Source: Acidobacteriota bacterium (GTDB lineage Bacteria; Acidobacteriota; Blastocatellia; RBC074). Taken from it: DNA of 54,110 bases. A program made the translations under genes and the position numbers. The notes under the pieces are model-generated. The model was not told the origin of the DNA and made no database searches. It saw nothing but the letters and a program-made list of their open reading frames with translations. The number at the start of each line of letters is the position of its first letter. The first letter of the stretch is position 1. This document shows, piece by piece, positions 6,876 through 15,320 of this stretch. Where the stretch lies: assembly GCA_016789605.1 (NCBI GenBank), contig JAEUQO010000304.1:1-54110 (forward strand), read 5' to 3'.

Positions 6876-7808
6876 ATGTCAGAAACACAAACGCTTGCTT
6901 GTTCCATCACAGACGCGCAAGGGAATTACCTGCGCACGTTTGAGGCGGAAATAGACATTTCGCCGGAAAATGATTTGCTGGTGCGCGGCGTGCTGCGCGA
7001 CCATCGCTTTGCCTTTGCGCACACGTGGCGGTTGCGCGCGCCCGCTTATGAAGTGATCGAAGCCAGCGCGCAACAGCTCGCAGGCGAATTCGATCCGTCA
7101 TTGTGCGAGCGGTATGCCGAGATCAAAGGCGTACGCATCGGACGCGGATTTTCCAAAACGGTGATTTCTGCCTTGGGCGCGCAGCCCGGCGCAAAAGAGC
7201 ATTTGCTGCTCGCCATCGAAATGGCGCGCGTCGGGCAACAGGTGTATCAATACACCCCCGAATTTGAAGCGCAGTTTCCGCAGGGCGAAACGCCGTCAGA
7301 ACAGGCGCACAGCGCCTGGCTGAAAGACCGCGCTTATATGAGTTTGGCCAACACCTGTTACGCCTATCGCGACGAAAGCGAAGCGTTGTTTGTGGGCAGG
7401 GATATTCGCTGCGGGTTTGCCAGCGAATTGACGCGACCGCAACCGGGCGAAAAGCGCGTGTTCTGGCGTAACAAGCGGCTGACGATTGAACGGACGGCGG
7501 CGGACGGCGCGCCGCATTTTCTTTGCACGAGCGCCATGGAAGACCGCATTCACGACATCAAAATCGAATTTACGCTTGGGGCGGATGGGCGCATTTCAGA
7601 TGCACACAGCCGAGGCTTGCGCTTGCCCTATCACGGCATTTGCGAAGACCCGCAGCAACGCACGCCGAGTTTGAACGGCGTGCAGGTGACGGAAAAGTTC
7701 GTGCAGCAATTTGCCGAACACGTGGGCAGCGCCAGCGGCTGCACACATTTGTTCGACCTTTCCATTGACGTGATGCGATTGTTTGATTGGCCGGAAAGTG
7801 GCCGTTGA
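6876..7808 (+). CDS. protein with two DUF2889-like modules in tandem
   Basis: 310 residues, roughly twice the length of ordinary DUF2889 proteins (about 180-200). The N-terminal half (about 1-150) and C-terminal half (about 185-310) share the family layout. That layout is a beta strand set containing an Asp-Gly turn, a conserved YAEIKGVRIGRGFSKTV or PSLNGVQVTEKFVQQF segment, and a helix after a conserved G (GAKEHLLLAIEMARVG and SGCTHLFDLSIDVMRLF). The Cys-Thr-His-Leu motif is intact only in the second half; the first has KEHL. No signal peptide is present, so it should be cytoplasmic. DUF2889 has no known reaction. It is co-oriented with the MaoC gene. Confidence 0.7.
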   Translation: MSETQTLACSITDAQGNYLRTFEAEIDISPENDLLVRGVLRDHRFAFAHTWRLRAPAYEVIEASAQQLAGEFDPSLCERYAEIKGVRIGRGFSKTVISALGAQPGAKEHLLLAIEMARVGQQVYQYTPEFEAQFPQGETPSEQAHSAWLKDRAYMSLANTCYAYRDESEALFVGRDIRCGFASELTRPQPGEKRVFWRNKRLTIERTAADGAPHFLCTSAMEDRIHDIKIEFTLGADGRISDAHSRGLRLPYHGICEDPQQRTPSLNGVQVTEKFVQQFAEHVGSASGCTHLFDLSIDVMRLFDWPESGR

Positions 7809-7839
7809 CGAGCGTCAGTGCGGTTGGTTGATCGTCGGA

Positions 7840-8292
7840 TTATTCGGTCGAGATGGCTTCCTGGGTGCCTTCGAGCGCCGCGCGCAGCGTATGCCAGGAT
7901 AAACTGGCGCATTTGACGCGGGCAGGGAATTCGCGCACGCCGGACAAAATCGTCAACCGGCCCAGATGGTGTTCGCTCGTTTCGGGGTCAAACTCGCCTT
8001 TGACCATGCGGTGGAATTCATCAAACATCAGCTCGGCTTCTTGCCGAGTCTTGCCTTTGACGGCGGCGGTCATCATCGAAGACGACGCTTTGGAAATCGC
8101 GCACCCCTGACCCTGAAAGCCGATGTCCTTGATCGTGTCGCCGTCCATTTCCAGATACAACGTGATCTGATCACCGCACAGCGGGTTGTAACCTTCCTGC
8201 TGGCGCGTGGCGTTTTCCAGCACGCGGAAGTTCCGTGGCTTTTTGTTATGGTCGAGAATGACCTGTTGGTAGAGTTCGTTGAGATCAGCCAT
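7840..8292 (-). CDS. sufU: Fe-S cluster assembly scaffold / sulfur acceptor SufU
   Basis: 150 residues from ATG 8292, which gives the canonical MADLNELYQQVILDHNKKPR start; the longer frame only adds repetitive upstream sequence. The zinc and sulfur-acceptor residues of the SufU type are all present: C39 and D41 in NPLCGDQ, C64 in GQGCAIS, and C128 in FPARVKCASLSW. The roughly 20-residue insertion between the second and third cysteines, typical of SufU against IscU, is also present. It accepts persulfide from SufS for cluster building on SufBCD in the cytoplasm. It is the last gene of the suf cluster, 80 bases behind sufS. Confidence 0.95.
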   Translation of the reverse strand: MADLNELYQQVILDHNKKPRNFRVLENATRQQEGYNPLCGDQITLYLEMDGDTIKDIGFQGQGCAISKASSSMMTAAVKGKTRQEAELMFDEFHRMVKGEFDPETSEHHLGRLTILSGVREFPARVKCASLSWHTLRAALEGTQEAISTE

Positions 8293-8372
8293 AGGTGTCA
8301 GGTGCAAAATGTCAGGCGTTAGGTTGTCGGGGACGAGGTTTCTCTGACGCCTCCTCCCTGACATCTGTCGCC

Positions 8373-9635
8373 TTACGAAAAGACTTCGATCGCTTTCTGG
8401 ATGCCGACGGCCAGCGCGTCAATTTCCGCCTTGGTGTTGTAAAACGCAAACGAAGCGCGCGCCGTGGCCGGAACGCCGAAGCGCTTCATTACCGGTTGCG
8501 CGCAATGATGTCCGGCGCGAATGGCGATGCCTTCCTGATCCAGAATGGTGCCGATGTCGTGCGGATGAATGTTGTCTATCGTGAATGACAACACGCTGGC
8601 TTTTTCGCGCGCGGTGCCGACCAGCGTCACGCCCGGAATCGAGCCGATCAGTTCTGTCGCATATTCCAATAACTCATGCTCATAGGCTGCGATGCGATCC
8701 AGACCGATGCCGGTCAGATAATCCACTGCCACGCCCAGACCGATGCCGCCTTCGATGTGCGGGGTGCCCGCTTCGAGTTTGTGCGGCAAGGTGTTGTAGG
8801 TGGTTTTCTCAAACGTGACTGACGCGATCATATCGCCGCCGCCGAAAACGGGGGGCATCGCTTCCAGCCAGCGGCTCTTGCCGTAAAGCACGCCGATGCC
8901 TGTCGGGCCGCAAAGTTTGTGGCCTGAGAGCGCATAAAAATCACAATCGAGTTCGCGCACATCCACCTTGATGTGCGGCGCGGCTTGCGCACCGTCGAGC
9001 AACACCGGGATGTCTTGTGCGTGGGCCAATTCGATGATGCGTTGCACGGGGTTGAGCGTACCCAGCGCGTTTGATAGATGCGCCACGGCCACCAGTTTGA
9101 CCTTGGGATTGAGCATCCGTTCGTATTCGTCGAGCAGCAATTCGCCCGCGTCGTTGATCGGAATCACGCGCAAGGTTGCGCCCGTCTGTTCGCACAGCAT
9201 TTGCCAGGGCACGATGTTGGAATGGTGTTCCAGCGTCGAGATGATGATTTCGTCACCCGCCTGTACAAATTTGCGTCCGAAACTGAGCGCCACCAGATTG
9301 ATGCTTTCGGTCGTGCCGCGCGTAAAAATGATTTCGTGCGCTTCGGCGGCATTCAGAAAACGCTGGATTTTGACGCGCGCGTCTTCGTATTCGCGCGTCG
9401 CCAACTGGCTCAGATAATGCACGCCGCGATGGATGTTGGCGTTTTGCTCGGTGTAATAACGCTCAAGCGCATCAATCACGACCTGCGGCTTTTGCGCGGT
9501 GGCGGCATTGTCCAAATAGACCAGCGGTTTTCCGTGCACCTGTTGGGTCAGGATGGGAAACTCGGCCCGGATGCGTTCCACGTCAAACGGCGCATGGGCG
9601 GTCTGTGTCGCTTCGGCTTCAACGGCGGCTTGCAT
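8373..9635 (-). CDS. sufS: cysteine desulfurase SufS
   Basis: 420 residues, a full-length class V PLP enzyme of the SufS (group II) type. The PLP-binding lysine is K240 in [12 protein letters not shown], and the catalytic cysteine is C378 in [13 protein letters not shown]-terminal landmarks [11 protein letters not shown] and HRGVHYLS, and the [10 protein letters not shown] loop, are all present. It takes sulfur from L-cysteine and passes it as persulfide to SufU. A GGAGG ribosome binding site lies inside the end of sufD, and only three bases separate the genes, so translation is coupled. Confidence 0.96.
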   Translation of the reverse strand: MQAAVEAEATQTAHAPFDVERIRAEFPILTQQVHGKPLVYLDNAATAQKPQVVIDALERYYTEQNANIHRGVHYLSQLATREYEDARVKIQRFLNAAEAHEIIFTRGTTESINLVALSFGRKFVQAGDEIIISTLEHHSNIVPWQMLCEQTGATLRVIPINDAGELLLDEYERMLNPKVKLVAVAHLSNALGTLNPVQRIIELAHAQDIPVLLDGAQAAPHIKVDVRELDCDFYALSGHKLCGPTGIGVLYGKSRWLEAMPPVFGGGDMIASVTFEKTTYNTLPHKLEAGTPHIEGGIGLGVAVDYLTGIGLDRIAAYEHELLEYATELIGSIPGVTLVGTAREKASVLSFTIDNIHPHDIGTILDQEGIAIRAGHHCAQPVMKRFGVPATARASFAFYNTKAEIDALAVGIQKAIEVFS

Positions 9636-9638
9636 GAC

Positions 9639-10973
9639 TTATTCAACCTCCAGGCTTTGGTGCAATTTGTCGAGCACCTGGCGATCCAAATACTGGCGCA
9701 CTGATTTCAACTTGATCTTGCTGATGATGTCTTCGGCAAAGCCATAGGTGAGCAACGCGCGCGCTTTTTCGGGCGCAATGCCGCGCGACGCCAGATAAAA
9801 CAACTCATCGTCTTCCAACTGGCCGATGGCCGCGCCGTGCGAACATTTCACGTCGTCGGCAAAGATTTCGAGCTGTGGTTTGGTGTCAACGTGTGCATCG
9901 GCTGACAGCAGCAGATTTTTGTTTAACTGATGCGCATCGGTCAGCAACGCGCCTTCGCGCACAAAGACTTTGCCGTTAAACACGGCGCGGCCTTTGCCGT
10001 CGAGAATGCCTTTGTAGACCTGGTGGCTGGTGCAATGCGGATGCGCGTGATCAATGCTGGTGTGATTGTCGCAATGCTGGGTGCCCGTGACGACATACAG
10101 CCCGTCAATCGTGGTTTCGACATGTTGATCACCCAGCACGACGTTCAGGTTGTGCCGCGCCAGGTGCGCGCCCAGCGAGATCGCATACGACGTGTAATTG
10201 CTGCCGCGTTCCTGATACACCTGCGTCGTCGCGACGTGAAAGGCGGCGTCATTTTCCTGTTGCAAGCGGTAATGCGTGACGACGGCGTCGGCTTGCGTGA
10301 TGATTTCGACCACGCTGTTGTTGAAATAGACCGACTCGCCCAGCGCGGCATAACTTTCAATGACAGTCGCGATGGAGCCTTCGCCAGCCAGCAGCAACAC
10401 ACGCGGATGCGCGATGGTGGCCGTTTGCGCTGTCGCCAGAAACAACAGGTGAATCGGCGTTTCGACCGCTTTGCCTTTGGGAATGAACACAAACGCGCCG
10501 TCGTTCAGATTGGCGGTGTTGAGCGCTGTAAAGATTTCGTCACGATGATTTGCCTGGGTCGCCAGATGATCGTGCAACGCTTTGGCCGCGTCGGCGGGAA
10601 CCTGTGCCAGATTGCTGACTGTGACGCCGACGGGCAGCGCGCTCACGTCGGACAACTGCGGCGCGAACAATCCGTTGACGAATACCAACTGGCTTTGCCG
10701 GGTTTCGGCAAACGTGAACGGCGCGATGGCCTCCACCGTCAAATCGGTAACGTCCTGTTCGAAATGTTGGCGAAAGGGCGTTTTCAAAACCGCACTGACG
10801 TTGGTGTATTTCCACTCTTCGTCGTGCGTCGTGGGGAAATCCAGCGCTTCAAAGTGCGCTGCGGCTTTTTCACGCAGATTGACCAGCCAGGCCGGGTCTT
10901 GCCCGGCCAGCGCTTTGGCCAGCGCTTTGTACGCTGAAAAATGATCTGCCTTCTCTTTTGCTGCTTGTGCCAT
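9639..10973 (-). CDS. sufD: Fe-S cluster assembly protein SufD
   Basis: 444 residues, the usual size. The beta-helix core carries the SufD hallmark CSHGAAIGQLEDDELFYL near residue 385, including the conserved histidine at the SufB-SufD interface, and RGIAPEKARALL after it. The N-terminal part has the typical E-E-W-K-Y-T-N motif (DEEWKYTNVSAV). It forms the scaffold with SufB and SufC. AGGAAA precedes the ATG. It lies 29 bases behind sufC in the same leftward operon. Confidence 0.95.
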   Translation of the reverse strand: MAQAAKEKADHFSAYKALAKALAGQDPAWLVNLREKAAAHFEALDFPTTHDEEWKYTNVSAVLKTPFRQHFEQDVTDLTVEAIAPFTFAETRQSQLVFVNGLFAPQLSDVSALPVGVTVSNLAQVPADAAKALHDHLATQANHRDEIFTALNTANLNDGAFVFIPKGKAVETPIHLLFLATAQTATIAHPRVLLLAGEGSIATVIESYAALGESVYFNNSVVEIITQADAVVTHYRLQQENDAAFHVATTQVYQERGSNYTSYAISLGAHLARHNLNVVLGDQHVETTIDGLYVVTGTQHCDNHTSIDHAHPHCTSHQVYKGILDGKGRAVFNGKVFVREGALLTDAHQLNKNLLLSADAHVDTKPQLEIFADDVKCSHGAAIGQLEDDELFYLASRGIAPEKARALLTYGFAEDIISKIKLKSVRQYLDRQVLDKLHQSLEVE

Positions 10974-11002
10974 ACGTTTCCTGGTTTGAGATGACCGTGT
11001 CG

Positions 11003-11758
11003 TTACGCTGCGGCGCTGGCGCCCTTGATCCAGTCGTACCCTTTCTTTTCCAATTCCAGCGCCAGGTCTTTGCCGCCGGATTTGACGATCTGGCCTTTAT
11101 AAAGCACGTGGACAAAGTGCGGTTCGATGTAATCGAGCAAACGCTGATAGTGCGTCACCAGGATGATGGCATTGTCTTTGTTGGCCAGTTTGTTGACGCC
11201 GCCCGCGACGATGCGCAACGCGTCAATGTCCAGGCCCGAATCGGTTTCGTCGAGCACTGCCAGTTTGGGTTCGAGCACCGCCATCTGCAAAATTTCGTTG
11301 CGTTTCTTTTCGCCGCCCGAAAAGCCTTCGTTGACCGAACGATTGAGGAAGCTCTTGTCCATTTCGACAATCTTCAGCTTTTCCTGAATCAGATCGTCAA
11401 ATTCCAACGGATCGAGTTCGTCTTTGCCGTCGTGTTTGGCTTTTTCGTTGTAAGCCATGCGCAAGAAGTTGGCATTGCTCACGCCGGGGATCTCAATCGG
11501 ATATTGAAAGGCCAAAAAGACGCCCGCGCGGGCGCGTTCGTCGGCTTCGAGTTCAAACAGATTTTTACCTTCAAACAACACTTCGCCGCCCGTGACTTCA
11601 TAGGCCGGATGCCCGGCCAGAATTTTGGCGAGCGTGCTTTTGCCGGAGCCATTCGGCCCCATAATCGCGTGAATTTCGCCCGCGTTGACCGTCAGGGTCA
11701 GGCCTCTCAGAATCTCTTTGCCATCAATCGTGGCGTGTAGGTTGCGAATTTCTAGCAC
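11003..11758 (-). CDS. sufC: Fe-S assembly ATPase SufC
   Basis: 251 residues from GTG 11758. The GTG has AAGGAGG eleven bases upstream and gives the normal SufC N-terminus ([18 protein letters not shown]); the ATG at 11788 would add ten residues made from the ribosome binding site itself and would overlap the GNAT gene. Walker A is GPNGSGKST (about 34-42), the ABC signature is [14 protein letters not shown], and Walker B is [14 protein letters not shown]. Met-x-Tyr-Asn-Glu and the long acidic insertion before the signature are typical of SufC. It drives conformational change of the SufBCD scaffold by ATP hydrolysis in the cytoplasm. Confidence 0.96.
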   Translation of the reverse strand: MLEIRNLHATIDGKEILRGLTLTVNAGEIHAIMGPNGSGKSTLAKILAGHPAYEVTGGEVLFEGKNLFELEADERARAGVFLAFQYPIEIPGVSNANFLRMAYNEKAKHDGKDELDPLEFDDLIQEKLKIVEMDKSFLNRSVNEGFSGGEKKRNEILQMAVLEPKLAVLDETDSGLDIDALRIVAGGVNKLANKDNAIILVTHYQRLLDYIEPHFVHVLYKGQIVKSGGKDLALELEKKGYDWIKGASAAA

Positions 11759-11787
11759 TGTAACTTCTCCCTCCTTGAGTCGAGGCA

Positions 11788-12285
11788 TTATTGGCTCTTG
11801 GCAATTTGCTGCCTGTACTCCTGCTGTAACATTGACATCACAACTAATGATTCAAACCGGTCGCCGACTTTGAGACACTCGCGCAACACTCCCTCAACGA
11901 CGAACCCTTCATCTACATAAAGCTGACGTGCGCGCGTGTTGAAGTCTTTTACATCAAGCCACAGGCGGTGAGCGTTCAGCTCTTCGAAAGCCAGGCGCTT
12001 GATGTTCTCTAGCGCTGCTTTGCCAAAACCCTGACCTTTTTCGCCAATGACGATGCGACGAAACTCAAGGTTTTGATGACCTTGGTTCAGTCCCGCCAAG
12101 ATCGCATACCCGATGGGCTGTTGCTGGCGGATTTCGATAATCAAATGCAACACATCTGTGTCACGTAACGATTGCGCGTGTTGCTCTTTGGACCAGGGCG
12201 AAACAAAGGCGGCATTTTCCGGCTTGTGTTCAAGTTTGAAGACAAAATCCAGGTCTTGCTCTTGGGTTTTGCGCAGGCGAATCAT
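11788..12285 (-). CDS. GNAT family N-acetyltransferase (RimJ/RimL-like)
   Basis: 165 residues, one GNAT fold. The acetyl-CoA-binding motif is [20 protein letters not shown] (about 81-100), followed by [19 protein letters not shown] with the conserved N-x-R-A motif, and a closing [10 protein letters not shown] strand that marks the RimJ/RimL group. Known relatives acetylate protein N-termini, aminoacyl groups or small amines; the substrate here is open. It sits between ridA (5-base gap) and sufC inside the suf operon, an unusual location. AAGGAAA directly precedes the ATG. Confidence 0.85.
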   Translation of the reverse strand: MIRLRKTQEQDLDFVFKLEHKPENAAFVSPWSKEQHAQSLRDTDVLHLIIEIRQQQPIGYAILAGLNQGHQNLEFRRIVIGEKGQGFGKAALENIKRLAFEELNAHRLWLDVKDFNTRARQLYVDEGFVVEGVLRECLKVGDRFESLVVMSMLQQEYRQQIAKSQ

Positions 12286-12290
12286 TTTCC

Positions 12291-12734
12291 TTAATCGGCA
12301 ACTTCGACGATTGCTTCAATTTCGACCGGAATGCCGTGCGGCAACGATCCCATGCCGACGGCTGAACGCGCGTGGCGACCGGCATCGCCAAAGGTTTCGA
12401 CAAACAGGTCGGAACAGCCGTTGATCACGAATGGGTGCTCGCCAAATTCGGGCGTGGCATTGACCATGCCCAGCACTTTAACGACGCGTTTCACCTTGGC
12501 CAGCGTGCCGAGTTCGGCCTTGAGCACAGCCAGCAGCGTCAATCCGACTTCGCGCGCGTATTGGTAACCTTCTTCTTTGGTGAATTCCGCGCCGACTTTG
12601 CCTTTGACGTCAGAGATCGGCCCTTTGCCAGCCAGATAAAGATGATTGCCTGTGCGCACTGCGTGAACGTAATTGCCCGCAGCCTGGGGCACGGGCGGTA
12701 ATGACGCTTCGATTTCCGCAAATTTGTTAGACAT
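12291..12734 (-). CDS. RidA (YjgF) family protein, long clade
   Basis: 147 residues, about 20 longer than standard RidA, matching the YjgF-endoribonuclease-like clade. The substrate-pocket arginine is in HARSAVGMGSLPHGIPVEIE and the following glutamate is present, so deaminase activity on enamine/imine intermediates is plausible. LYLAGKGPISDVKGKVG and YQYAREVGLTLLAVLKAELG are family landmarks. RidA removes 2-aminoacrylate, which is released by PLP enzymes acting on serine and cysteine. Its place between sufB and the GNAT gene, in an operon with a cysteine desulfurase, fits that role by inference. AAAGG lies nine bases before the ATG. Confidence 0.9.
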   Translation of the reverse strand: MSNKFAEIEASLPPVPQAAGNYVHAVRTGNHLYLAGKGPISDVKGKVGAEFTKEEGYQYAREVGLTLLAVLKAELGTLAKVKRVVKVLGMVNATPEFGEHPFVINGCSDLFVETFGDAGRHARSAVGMGSLPHGIPVEIEAIVEVAD

Positions 12735-12757
12735 GTAGCTGAACCTTTCGTCGTGGA

Positions 12758-14191
12758 TTAACCGACACTTCCTTCCAGTTTCAGGCCGAGCAAGCGCGTG
12801 GCTTCGACCGCGAATTCCATCGGCAGTTCGCGGAAGACTTCCTTACAGAAACCATTGATGATCATTGACACGGCGTCTTCGGTCGAAATACCGCGCTGGT
12901 TGAAATAGAAAATCTGCTCTTCGCTGATTTTCGAAGTCGAAGCTTCGTGTTCGACCTTGGCGGTGTTGTTGCCGACTTCGATGTACGGGAAGGTGTGCGC
13001 GCCACATTGCTGGCCAATCAGCAAGCTGTCGCATTGCGAATAGTTGCGGGCGTTTTCGGCTTTGGGCGAAATCTTGACCAGGCCGCGATAGCTGTTGTTG
13101 GAACGACCTGCCGAAATGCCTTTGGAGACGATGCGGCTGCGCGTGTTTTTGCCGATGTGGATCATCTTGGTACCGGTATCGGCTTGTTGCCGGTGATTGG
13201 TCAGCGCCACCGAATAGAATTCGCCGATGGAGTTGTCACCCTGCAAAATGCAGCTCGGATATTTCCAAGTGATGGCCGAACCAGTTTCGACCTGCGTCCA
13301 GGAGATTTTGGAATTGACGCCACGGCAAGCGCCGCGTTTGGTCACGAAGTTGTAAATGCCGCCTTTGCCTTCTTCATCGCCCGCGTACCAGTTTTGCACC
13401 GTCGAGTATTTGATTTCGGCGTTGTCCAGCGCGACCAGTTCGACCACGGCGGCGTGCAATTGGTTCTTGTCGAATTTCGGCGCGGTGCAGCCTTCGAGAT
13501 AAGACACATACGAACCTTCTTCCGCCACGATCAGGGTGCGTTCAAACTGCCCCGATTCCGAATTGTTGATGCGGAAGTAGGACGACAATTCCATAGGGCT
13601 TTTGACGCCTTTGGGAATGTAGCAGAACGATCCGTCGGAAAAGACCGCCGAGTTCAACGCGGCGAAGAAATTGTCGGTGTAGGGTACAACTGAGCCGATA
13701 TACTTTTTGACCAGCTCCGGATATTCCTGCAAGGCTTCGGAAAACGAGCAGAAGATGACTCCCTCCTTCGCCAGCTTTTCTTTGAAAGTCGTCGCGACCG
13801 AGACGCTGTCAAAAATCGCGTCCACGGCAACGTTGGCTAGCATCTTCTGCTCGTGCAGCGGAATCCCCAGTTTCTCGAACGTGTCGAGCAATTCCGGGTC
13901 TACTTCGTCCAGGCTTTCCAGTTTCTTTTTCGGTTTCGGCGCGGAGTAATAGATGATGTCTTGATAATCAATCTTGGGATAATTGACATTGGCCCATTCC
14001 GGTTCCGTCATGGTTAACCAATGGCGATAAGCTTTCAGCCGCCATTCCAACATCCACTCCGGCTCGTTTTTCTTGGCCGAAATCGTGCGGACGATCTCTT
14101 CACTGAGACCGCGCGGTGTTGTTTCTGACTCGATGTCGGTAACGAATCCGTATTTGTATTCGCGATTGGCTAATGCCTCGATGGCGCTCAT
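12758..14191 (-). CDS. sufB: Fe-S cluster assembly scaffold SufB
   Basis: 477 residues from ATG 14191, which has AGGAG eight bases upstream and yields the canonical [20 protein letters not shown] start; the frame upstream of it is not conserved-looking. It is highly typical throughout: [17 protein letters not shown], the core helix-strand region, [20 protein letters not shown] with the persulfide-accepting cysteine, and [20 protein letters not shown] with the conserved glutamate. It builds the nascent cluster with SufC and SufD. It is the first structural gene of the operon; a candidate Rrf2-family operator lies 57 bases upstream. Confidence 0.97.
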   Translation of the reverse strand: MSAIEALANREYKYGFVTDIESETTPRGLSEEIVRTISAKKNEPEWMLEWRLKAYRHWLTMTEPEWANVNYPKIDYQDIIYYSAPKPKKKLESLDEVDPELLDTFEKLGIPLHEQKMLANVAVDAIFDSVSVATTFKEKLAKEGVIFCSFSEALQEYPELVKKYIGSVVPYTDNFFAALNSAVFSDGSFCYIPKGVKSPMELSSYFRINNSESGQFERTLIVAEEGSYVSYLEGCTAPKFDKNQLHAAVVELVALDNAEIKYSTVQNWYAGDEEGKGGIYNFVTKRGACRGVNSKISWTQVETGSAITWKYPSCILQGDNSIGEFYSVALTNHRQQADTGTKMIHIGKNTRSRIVSKGISAGRSNNSYRGLVKISPKAENARNYSQCDSLLIGQQCGAHTFPYIEVGNNTAKVEHEASTSKISEEQIFYFNQRGISTEDAVSMIINGFCKEVFRELPMEFAVEATRLLGLKLEGSVG

Positions 14192-14247
14192 CTGCTTTTC
14201 TCCTGTCTGAAGTTCCGTTATCGGTCGGAACGGCAAACATACCTATC

Positions 14248-14272
14248 AAAGATGACTAAAGTGTCAGGTTTA
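14248..14272 (-). promoter_or_regulatory. candidate Rrf2-family operator before sufB
   Basis: TGAC-N6-GTCAGGTTTA, flanked by AAA on the left. It matches the inverted repeat before rrf2 at 18 of 25 aligned positions with the same GAC-N6-GTC spacing. It begins 57 bases upstream of the sufB ATG. Read on the minus strand it includes CTGACA, a candidate -35 box, but I see no convincing -10 box. Confidence 0.55.
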
Positions 14273-14299
14273 TTGCCAAAAAAATGTCACGGCGGATAT

Positions 14300-14806
14300 C
14301 TATCCCAGTGCCGGCGTCTGAACCGGGGGCTTGCTTCCATTTCCATTACGATTGGTGATTTGCACAAATCGCACATCCAGCGAGCCGTTGAGCAGTGTCG
14401 AAAGCGGAACTTTGTCAAAAAGATTGTTGACCATGTCCGTGATGCTCAGCCAGACGGGCTTCAAATCGCAGCCGCCGTGGTGAACACAAGTATCCTGATT
14501 GCCAGTGAATTGAGAGCAAAGCTCTTCTTCGGACTGTATGCCGCCCAGCACGCGCATCACTTCGCCCAGCGAAATTTCTGTGCAGGGACGCGTCAGGCGA
14601 TAACCGCCTTTGGGACCGCGGACGCTCTCGACGATGCCGCTACGGCTGAGCGACCAAAGAATCTTTTCCACGTAGGCGACCGAAAGTCCTTCGCGCTCAG
14701 CAATATCGCGCACCATCAAGGTGCTGCCTTGCGCGCCGTTGGATTCTTCGCGCGCAAGCTGCAAGAGGCAGCGCAACCCATATTCTTCCTGAGCGGTGAT
14801 CTTCAC
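14300..14806 (-). CDS. Rrf2-family transcriptional regulator, IscR-like, with three cysteines
   Basis: 168 residues starting at GTG 14806, with AGGA seven bases upstream. The N-terminal winged helix-turn-helix is clear: ITAQEEYGLRCLLQLA, VRDIAEREGLSVAYVEKILW and IVESVRGPKGGYRLTRP. Three cysteines, C97, C107 and C113, stand where IscR holds its [2Fe-2S] cluster (C-x9-C-x5-C here). It should sense Fe-S status and control the suf genes directly behind it; a promoter with an 18-bp inverted repeat lies before the gene, so autoregulation is likely. It could equally be a SufR/CymR-like functional variant. Confidence 0.92.
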   Translation of the reverse strand: MKITAQEEYGLRCLLQLAREESNGAQGSTLMVRDIAEREGLSVAYVEKILWSLSRSGIVESVRGPKGGYRLTRPCTEISLGEVMRVLGGIQSEEELCSQFTGNQDTCVHHGGCDLKPVWLSITDMVNNLFDKVPLSTLLNGSLDVRFVQITNRNGNGSKPPVQTPALG

Positions 14807-14850
14807 GTGACGTTCCTGAATTTGATAATGCGGTTTGATTTAAGGCGGGG

Positions 14851-14879
14851 ATGGTAGCACGCAGAGTTAAACCTGACAA
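14851..14879 (-). promoter_or_regulatory. promoter of the rrf2 regulator gene, overlapped by an inverted repeat
   Basis: On the minus strand: TTGTCA (14874-14879), a 17-base spacer, TACCAT (14851-14856), with nine of twelve consensus matches. The -35 box lies inside the inverted repeat at 14860-14901, so a bound regulator would block RNA polymerase. It is about 45 bases before the GTG start. Confidence 0.5.
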
Positions 14880-14901
14880 GATAGTCGGGTTTAACTCTGC
14901 G
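14860..14901. promoter_or_regulatory. 18-bp inverted repeat, candidate autoregulatory operator of rrf2
   Basis: Arms CGCAGAGTTAAACCTGAC (14860-14877) and GTCGGGTTTAACTCTGCG (14884-14901) pair at 17 of 18 positions across a 6-base spacer. The core CCTGAC-N6-GTCGGG resembles IscR type 1 sites, though those have a 7-base spacer. No T-tract follows on either strand, which speaks against a terminator. Confidence 0.6.
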
Positions 14902-14931
14902 AAAAAATGCGGTCGGAAGTGGCAGGGAATT

Positions 14932-15231
14932 TTACCAGCGGCGTTTTTGGTCGCGGCGGAAGACTTCGCTGACGTCGTTATCGCGCAAGCGATTGCGATC
15001 AGAGTGCTGTTCTTCCAGTTCGCTGCTGCCGGTCGCGCGGCGCAACAGGCGCAATGCGCCATCGCGGGATTTTTTGATTTCGCGGCGACCGTCTTCAAAC
15101 AGGATTTCGACGGCTGCGCCGCCTTCGAGCAGGCGCGTCACTTCGCCATAGGCGATGCCGGAACCGAAAGCATAAGAAATTTCATCGCCCACGCCATAGT
15201 TGGTGGATTTGGGATTGTTCGAAGCTACCAT
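14932..15231 (-). CDS. small basic protein with an SH3/tudor-like N-terminus, unknown function
   Basis: 99 residues from ATG 15231, which has GGAG ten bases upstream; the frame could begin two codons earlier at TTG. Residues 12-65 (YGVGDEISYAFGSGIAYGEV, then AAVEILFEDGRREIKKS) look like a small beta barrel of SH3/tudor type. The C-terminal 35 residues are highly charged, rich in Arg, Glu and Asp (RNRLRDNDVSEVFRRDQKRR), suggesting nucleic-acid or protein binding. No family recognised. It lies upstream of rrf2 on the same strand with the operator between them. Confidence 0.6.
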   Translation of the reverse strand: MVASNNPKSTNYGVGDEISYAFGSGIAYGEVTRLLEGGAAVEILFEDGRREIKKSRDGALRLLRRATGSSELEEQHSDRNRLRDNDVSEVFRRDQKRRW

Positions 15232-15320
15232 AATCAATCTTCTCCTTTTTTCGATGCACTAAACCTTCATTTTGGGGCTGGTCAATCGCGCTTGTTTGCC
15301 TGCTTGCCATAGTCAACGAG

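Noticed and set aside
8293..8372. TGTCAGG direct and inverted repeats between sufS and sufU as another Rrf2 operator
   Set aside because: No GAC-N6-GTC arrangement is present, and the site is inside the operon; it looks like a degenerate spacer repeat.
9930..10937. 335-codon plus-strand frame opposite sufD
   Set aside because: An antisense shadow of a certain sufD gene.
14860..14901. Inverted repeat read as an intrinsic terminator of the small basic protein gene
   Set aside because: No T-tract follows the stem on the minus strand, the T-run lies before it, and a promoter overlaps it; an operator fits better, though it may also slow read-through.
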